A DNA stretch of 10,382 bases. It comes from Treponema sp. Its GTDB lineage: Bacteria; Spirochaetota; Spirochaetia; Treponematales; Breznakiellaceae. The stretch spans positions 1-10,382 of the forward strand of contig JAISND010000155.1 in assembly GCA_031276615.1 (NCBI GenBank). Reading direction: 5' to 3'. Below the pieces are notes generated by a model. It searched no databases. It saw only the letters and a program-made list of their open reading frames with translations, and was not told where the DNA came from. Made by a program: the position numbers and the translations under genes. Below are positions 7,199 to 10,382 of the stretch, piece by piece; the stretch's first letter is position 1; the number at the start of each line of letters is the position of its first letter.

Positions 7199-7236
7199 GG
7201 AGCCTTTCCCAAAACTGAAGTTTTGGGAAAGGCTCC
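7199..7236. repeat. Perfect 17-bp inverted repeat between iorB and paaK
   Basis: The arms 7199-7215 and 7220-7236 are perfectly complementary with a TGAA loop. The core is TTTCCCAAAAC on the left and GTTTTGGGAAA on the right, flanked by GGAGCC and GGCTCC. The right arm closely matches 1407-1422, and the core matches 10360-10379 with two differences in 20 bases, so this is a dispersed repeat family. There is no T-run on either side. It ends nine bases before the paaK ribosome site GGAG (7245-7248) and could modulate paaK expression relative to iorAB. Confidence 0.8.
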
Positions 7237-7255
7237 GTGATAACGGAGTTGTTCA

Positions 7256-8569
7256 ATGGAATATCAGTACTGGAATCCCGAAATCGAAAAAATGCCCCGG
7301 CCCCGGCTGGAGGCCCTGCAGCTTGAAAAACTCAAAACGGAGATCGGTTACGCGCTACGCACGTCCTTCTACGCGCCGCGCCTCGGCGCGGCCGGCATAA
7401 AAAGCCCCGATGACATCAGAAGCCTTGACGACCTCAGGCGCATTCCCTTTACCACCAAACATGATCTCCGCGAGGGTTTTCCCTGGGGGTTTTTGAGTGT
7501 TCCCAAAGAAGAGATCGTCCGCCTGCACGCGTCAAGCGGCACCACGGGTATTCCCACCACGATCTACTTCGACAGCGAAGACCTCCGGCGCTGGGCGGGC
7601 TATGTGGCGCGCTGCATCTACGGCACGGGCTGCAGTAAAAGCGACGTGTTCCAGAACATGATCACCTACGGCCTCTTTACCGGAGGTCTCGGCTTCAACA
7701 TGGGGGGCGAAGAGGTGGGCATGCTGGTAATCCCCTCCGGTTCCGGCAATACCGCCCGCCAGCTCCGGCTGATGCGGGATTTCGGCACCACCGTGGTGCA
7801 CGCCACGCCAAGCTTCCTTCTCCACGTCGAATCGAAAATGAGGGAGGCCGGCGTCAAACGCGAAAGCCTTGCCCTGAAGCGCGCCTTTGCCGGGGCGGAA
7901 CCCTATTCGGAGGATACCCGCCGCCGGATCGAACGCCTGCTCAACATCGACGTGTACAACTCCTACGGCATTTCCGAAATGAACGGCCCCGGCGTCGCCT
8001 TCGAGTGCCAGTGCAAGAACGGTCTCCACCTTTGGGAGGACGGCTACATAGCGGAGATCATCAACCCCGACACCCTGGAACCGGTCAGGGAGGGGGAAAC
8101 CGGCGAGCTTGTCCTTACCATCCTCTGCCGCAGGGCCACTCCCATGCTCCGCTACCGTACCAGGGACCTCACGGGTTTTTACACCGAACCCTGCGCATGC
8201 GGCAGAACCCACCGCCGCCTCCGCCGGATCGCCGGCCGCAGCGACGACATGCTGATCATCAACGGGGTGAACGGATTCCCCAGCCAGATTGAGGAAGTGC
8301 TCATGGCCATAAAGGAAGTGGGGAACAACTACCTCATCGTGGTTGAAAAAGAAGGCGTCCTGGACCGCCTTACCGTCAAGACCGAGGTCGGCCCGGACAG
8401 CTTCACGGACGACGCGCGGCCCCTCAACGCCCTCAGGGAGCGGATCAGGACGACCCTTCAGGCCTCAATCTCGATAAGTCCGAGGGTGGAACTCCATGAA
8501 CCGGGGACCCTGCCGGTTTCCGAAGGAAAAGCCGTAAGGGTCAAAGATACAAGGCCGAAGGACGCGTGA
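7256..8569 (+). CDS. paaK: Phenylacetate-CoA ligase (AMP-forming)
   Basis: Activates an arylacetate with ATP and CoA to the arylacetyl-CoA, AMP and pyrophosphate in the cytoplasm. It has 437 residues, typical of PaaK. The ATG at 7256 follows GGAG by seven bases. The N-terminal YWNPEIEKMPR is the family start. Adenylate-forming motifs are SSGTTGIPTT (93-102), YGISEMNGPG (237-246), RYRTRD (299-304) and GRSDDMLIINGVNGFPSQIE (327-346). The C-terminal LPVSEGKAVRV carries the likely catalytic Lys425. CQC (251-253) and CACGR (313-317) are the conserved cysteines of the family. One small departure is GVNGFPSQ where GVNVFPSQ is usual. It is co-oriented with iorAB and 109 bases downstream, with two hairpins between, so it is probably in the same operon. 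Together they would make arylpyruvates from arylacetates, or the reverse. Confidence 0.93.
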   Translation: MEYQYWNPEIEKMPRPRLEALQLEKLKTEIGYALRTSFYAPRLGAAGIKSPDDIRSLDDLRRIPFTTKHDLREGFPWGFLSVPKEEIVRLHASSGTTGIPTTIYFDSEDLRRWAGYVARCIYGTGCSKSDVFQNMITYGLFTGGLGFNMGGEEVGMLVIPSGSGNTARQLRLMRDFGTTVVHATPSFLLHVESKMREAGVKRESLALKRAFAGAEPYSEDTRRRIERLLNIDVYNSYGISEMNGPGVAFECQCKNGLHLWEDGYIAEIINPDTLEPVREGETGELVLTILCRRATPMLRYRTRDLTGFYTEPCACGRTHRRLRRIAGRSDDMLIINGVNGFPSQIEEVLMAIKEVGNNYLIVVEKEGVLDRLTVKTEVGPDSFTDDARPLNALRERIRTTLQASISISPRVELHEPGTLPVSEGKAVRVKDTRPKDA

Positions 8570-8610
8570 GGCGCCAGGGCCAAAGCCGCTTCCAAAAAGT
8601 TTTGAGACCC
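8570..8610. other. 41-base convergent intergenic region
   Basis: Lies between the stops of paaK and the HD-GYP gene. CCAAAA and GTTTTGAG (about 8592-8606) form a short imperfect stem that may be a decayed relative of the CCCAAAAC/GTTTTGGG repeat. I see no convincing terminator with a T-run in either direction. Confidence 0.4.
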
Positions 8611-9861
8611 CTAATGTTCCGGATACAGGCTCTGTATCTGTTTGATGCTGGGAAGAATCTCAAAGAAAATATCAACCAGTTCGGGATCGAATTTGACTCC
8701 TGAAAGCCGGCGTATCTCCATCAGCACCTGTTCCTCCGTCCAGGGATCCTTGTAGACCCGTTTCGAGCAGAGGGCGTCAAAAACATCGGCAATGGCGACG
8801 ATACGGCCGGTCAGGGGTATCTCCTCCCCTTTCCTGCCCAGGGGTCTGCCGTTCTCGTCGCCTTTGATGACAACCTCGGTAACCGGATCTATCCAGCCCG
8901 GATAGCCCGTACCGTCCCAGTTTTCATGATGGGTCAGGGCGACATCCCTGGCGATAATATCCATCGACGACTGGGGATCGTCAAAGAGTCCCGCCCCGTA
9001 GATGGTATGGTGCTGCATGACAAGGTATTCCTCGGGAGTAAAACGGGCGGGTTTCTTGAGAATAACATCCGAAATGGCAACCTTTCCGGCATCGTGGAGC
9101 ATGGCGGCAATCCTGAGGGTATCCCGGAATTTTTCCCGCTCCTCGCTGCTGATCCCGTGATGATACGCCCATCGATCGTAAATCTCCACCGCATAACCGG
9201 CGACCCGGTTGACATGGGTTCCGGTTTCCTTGGGATCCCTCAGCTCCGACATCTTTATCATCCTGAGGATCATCGCGCGGGTTACATAGGCGCGCTGAAG
9301 CGCGATGGTGGCATTGGCGGCAAAGTGGGTAATGAGAAATTCATCATCCCCGGAAAAGGAAACGGTGTTACCCTGATCATCCTTGGAATTAATAACCTGT
9401 ATGACGCCGAGAAGCCGGTTGTCCGCCGCGACAAGGGGAATAGTCAGGGTTGAAATGGTCTTGTATCCCGAAATTTTGTCAAAGGAAGAATTGAACGAAT
9501 AGGGAGCGTTGGGGGAAATGTCGTACATATCCGGAACATTTATCAGCTTTCTGGTCAGGGCGCAGTAGCCGGCAATGGATTTTTCGTTAATCGCCACGGA
9601 AAATACCGAGTAGATCATTTTCTGTCCGGGGGGAAGTTCCTTCTGCGTGGTATCGTTTTGGGCATATTTGATTGAAAGCCTTTCAGTATTGTCGCCGTCT
9701 TCCGTAACCGTTTCTTTTACATAAATTGAACCCGCGTCGGCGCGAACCACTTTTCGGGCTTCAAGCAGTATCCGTTCCAGAAGCAGATCAAGATCCTGAA
9801 TTTGGTTCAATTCGGAATCAATGCGAATAATCGACCTAAAATCCGTGTTTTCTCCAGCCAT
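8611..9861 (-). CDS. GAF-HD-GYP protein, predicted cyclic-di-GMP phosphodiesterase
   Basis: A soluble 416-residue signalling protein that should hydrolyse cyclic-di-GMP under control of a small-molecule or redox-sensing GAF domain. I chose the ATG at 9861 (MAGENTDF) because GAGGA lies just upstream. A longer frame from 9960 would add 33 unlikely residues and overlap the parvulin gene by 22 bases. GAF occupies about residues 15-190, with ADAGSIYVKE in its early part and LLGVIQVINSKD near its end. The HD-GYP domain spans about 200-405: THVNRV with His216, LHDAGK with His256-Asp257, and HHENWDGTGYPG (311-322), the signature of the active subtype. RIVAIADVFDAL follows after an insertion of about 20 residues containing KGDENGRPLGRKGEEIPL. 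All the metal-ligand motifs appear intact. No receiver domain or transmembrane segment is present. It lies 77 bases downstream of the parvulin gene on the same strand, so they may be cotranscribed. Confidence 0.9.
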   Translation of the reverse strand: MAGENTDFRSIIRIDSELNQIQDLDLLLERILLEARKVVRADAGSIYVKETVTEDGDNTERLSIKYAQNDTTQKELPPGQKMIYSVFSVAINEKSIAGYCALTRKLINVPDMYDISPNAPYSFNSSFDKISGYKTISTLTIPLVAADNRLLGVIQVINSKDDQGNTVSFSGDDEFLITHFAANATIALQRAYVTRAMILRMIKMSELRDPKETGTHVNRVAGYAVEIYDRWAYHHGISSEEREKFRDTLRIAAMLHDAGKVAISDVILKKPARFTPEEYLVMQHHTIYGAGLFDDPQSSMDIIARDVALTHHENWDGTGYPGWIDPVTEVVIKGDENGRPLGRKGEEIPLTGRIVAIADVFDALCSKRVYKDPWTEEQVLMEIRRLSGVKFDPELVDIFFEILPSIKQIQSLYPEH

Positions 9862-9938
9862 ACTATCCTCGTATAAAAACAAAGCCCGCGTCACACAGGA
9901 CAATTGACAGTCAAGCTCCGGTTCGTATTCCGCAGGAC

Positions 9939-10217
9939 TCAGTCCCTGCGGCCGGTACATTTAATAAGGTGATATCCAAACTGGGTTTGAACAACATCTC
10001 CCACAGAGCCCGGAGACAGGCGTTTAACCGCCGATTCAAAGGGGGCGACCATCTTCCCAGGGCCAAACCAGCCAAGATCGCCGCCGGAAGATTTCGAGGG
10101 GCAGGTAGAAAATTCCCTTGCCAGGGACTCGAGTTGGGTTCCCTGTTTGATCCGTCTCAGCAGATCCTCCGCCAGACTCCGGTCTTTTACCAGTATATGA
10201 CTTGCCCGCCACTCCAT
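9939..10217 (-). CDS. Parvulin-type peptidyl-prolyl cis-trans isomerase (stand-alone, PpiC-like)
   Basis: A 92-residue single-domain rotamase that speeds cis-trans isomerisation of prolyl peptide bonds. The ATG at 10217 follows a strong AAGGAGAGG site (10233-10225). The whole length is a rotamase domain: RASHILVKDRSLAEDLLRRI at the start, the FSTCPSKSSGGDLGWFGPG centre (37-55), MVAPFE, and FGYHLIKCTGR at the end. Length matches the E. coli PpiC type, and there is no signal peptide, lipobox or SurA/PrsA chaperone part, so it should be cytoplasmic. It stands first of a minus-strand pair with the GAF-HD-GYP gene. Confidence 0.92.
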   Translation of the reverse strand: MEWRASHILVKDRSLAEDLLRRIKQGTQLESLAREFSTCPSKSSGGDLGWFGPGKMVAPFESAVKRLSPGSVGDVVQTQFGYHLIKCTGRRD

Positions 10218-10281
10218 AACAATACCTCTCCTTAAGGAAACCTCCGAAAATCCGGACGGAATTCCCGAAGGTTTCTTCTAT

Positions 10282-10309
10282 CTTATAACAAAAAAAACCT
10301 CTAAAACAA
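10282..10309 (-). promoter_or_regulatory. Putative sigma70 promoter for the parvulin gene
   Basis: On the minus strand TTGTTT (10309-10304) and TATAAG (10287-10282) are separated by 16 bases, with a T-rich spacer. Transcription would start near 10275, giving a leader of about 58 bases. The leader includes an imperfect inverted repeat (about 10235-10277, GAAACCT and AGGTTTC arms) that ends next to the ribosome site. Confidence 0.5.
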
Positions 10310-10313
10310 GAAG

Positions 10314-10350
10314 CCCCGGCAGGCGCGCCGCCGCGCCGCGATGTCCGGGG
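10314..10350 (-). terminator. Putative intrinsic terminator of a gene beyond the right edge
   Basis: Read on the minus strand, CCCCGG (10350-10345) pairs with CCGGGG (10319-10314), and an inner GGCGCG/CGCGCC stem (10337-10332 with 10327-10322) has a four-base loop. The T-rich CTTCTTGTTTT follows at once. This would end a minus-strand transcript entering from the right, and its T-run doubles as the -35 region of the parvulin promoter. The U-tract is interrupted, so strength is uncertain. Confidence 0.5.
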
Positions 10351-10353
10351 GAA

Positions 10354-10382
10354 TCTCTAAAAACTTCGGTTTCGGGAAACAA
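10354..10382. repeat. Partial copy of the CCCAAAAC/GTTTTGGG hairpin repeat at the window edge
   Basis: Positions 10360-10379 match the core of the 7199-7236 hairpin (read in inverse) with two differences in 20 bases. The other arm (10354-10359) is more decayed. The element may continue beyond the edge. Confidence 0.45.

Noticed and set aside
9904..9914. Small palindrome TTGACAGTCAA between parvulin and HD-GYP genes as an operator
   Set aside because: It is only five bases per arm, has no second copy in the window and no matched -10 at the right spacing.
9862..9960. N-terminal extension of the HD-GYP protein to 9960
   Set aside because: The extra 33 residues overlap the parvulin stop, show no GAF homology by eye, and the 9861 ATG has the better ribosome site.

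Overview
This window is GC-rich by eye and carries bacterial genes with good Shine-Dalgarno sites. It contains nine protein-coding genes, one cut by the left edge, plus several strong inverted repeats. Lineage cannot be proven from it. Three things fit a host-associated or anaerobic spirochaete of the Treponema kind: a ferredoxin-type arylpyruvate oxidoreductase, a GAF/HD-GYP protein and a lipid-type GT4 glycosyltransferase. This is a moderate-confidence inference.

Left block, minus strand (1-2587): a GT4 glycosyltransferase, probably acting on diacylglycerol, is followed by a DEAD-box-type RNA helicase that runs off the left edge. The helicase has a DEGD Walker B motif and Ala/Gly/Pro-rich insertions. 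The 90-base gap between the two holds a nested inverted repeat. A 54-base divergent promoter region (2588-2641) separates the glycosyltransferase from the plus-strand genes.

Central block, plus strand (2642-8569): a sodium:solute symporter; then, behind its own TATAAT promoter and a 13-bp leader hairpin, Uma2-family protein - iorA - iorB - paaK. Both the Uma2/iorA and iorA/iorB junctions are TTGA stop/start overlaps with TTG starts, so translation is probably coupled. IorAB and phenylacetate-CoA ligase together interconvert arylacetate, arylacetyl-CoA and arylpyruvate. With an AMP-forming ligase the likely direction is salvage of arylacetates into aromatic amino acids, although oxidation of aromatic amino acids is also possible. 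This IorA lacks the C-terminal 2x[4Fe-4S] ferredoxin domain of classical IorA, and no ferredoxin gene is present in the window. Two hairpins lie between iorB and paaK. The second is a 17-bp perfect stem that belongs to a small dispersed repeat family with copies near 1371-1423 and at the right edge.

Right block, minus strand (8611-10382): a small stand-alone parvulin peptidyl-prolyl isomerase, then a GAF-HD-GYP protein (predicted cyclic-di-GMP phosphodiesterase) whose 3' end faces paaK. Upstream of the parvulin are a good sigma70-like promoter and a GC-rich hairpin that probably terminates a gene beyond the right edge.

No tRNA, rRNA, CRISPR array, transposase or phage gene was recognised. 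The points most worth following are the ferredoxin-less IorA in a Uma2-led operon, the possible link of the symporter to aryl acids, and the CCCAAAAC/GTTTTGGG hairpin family.
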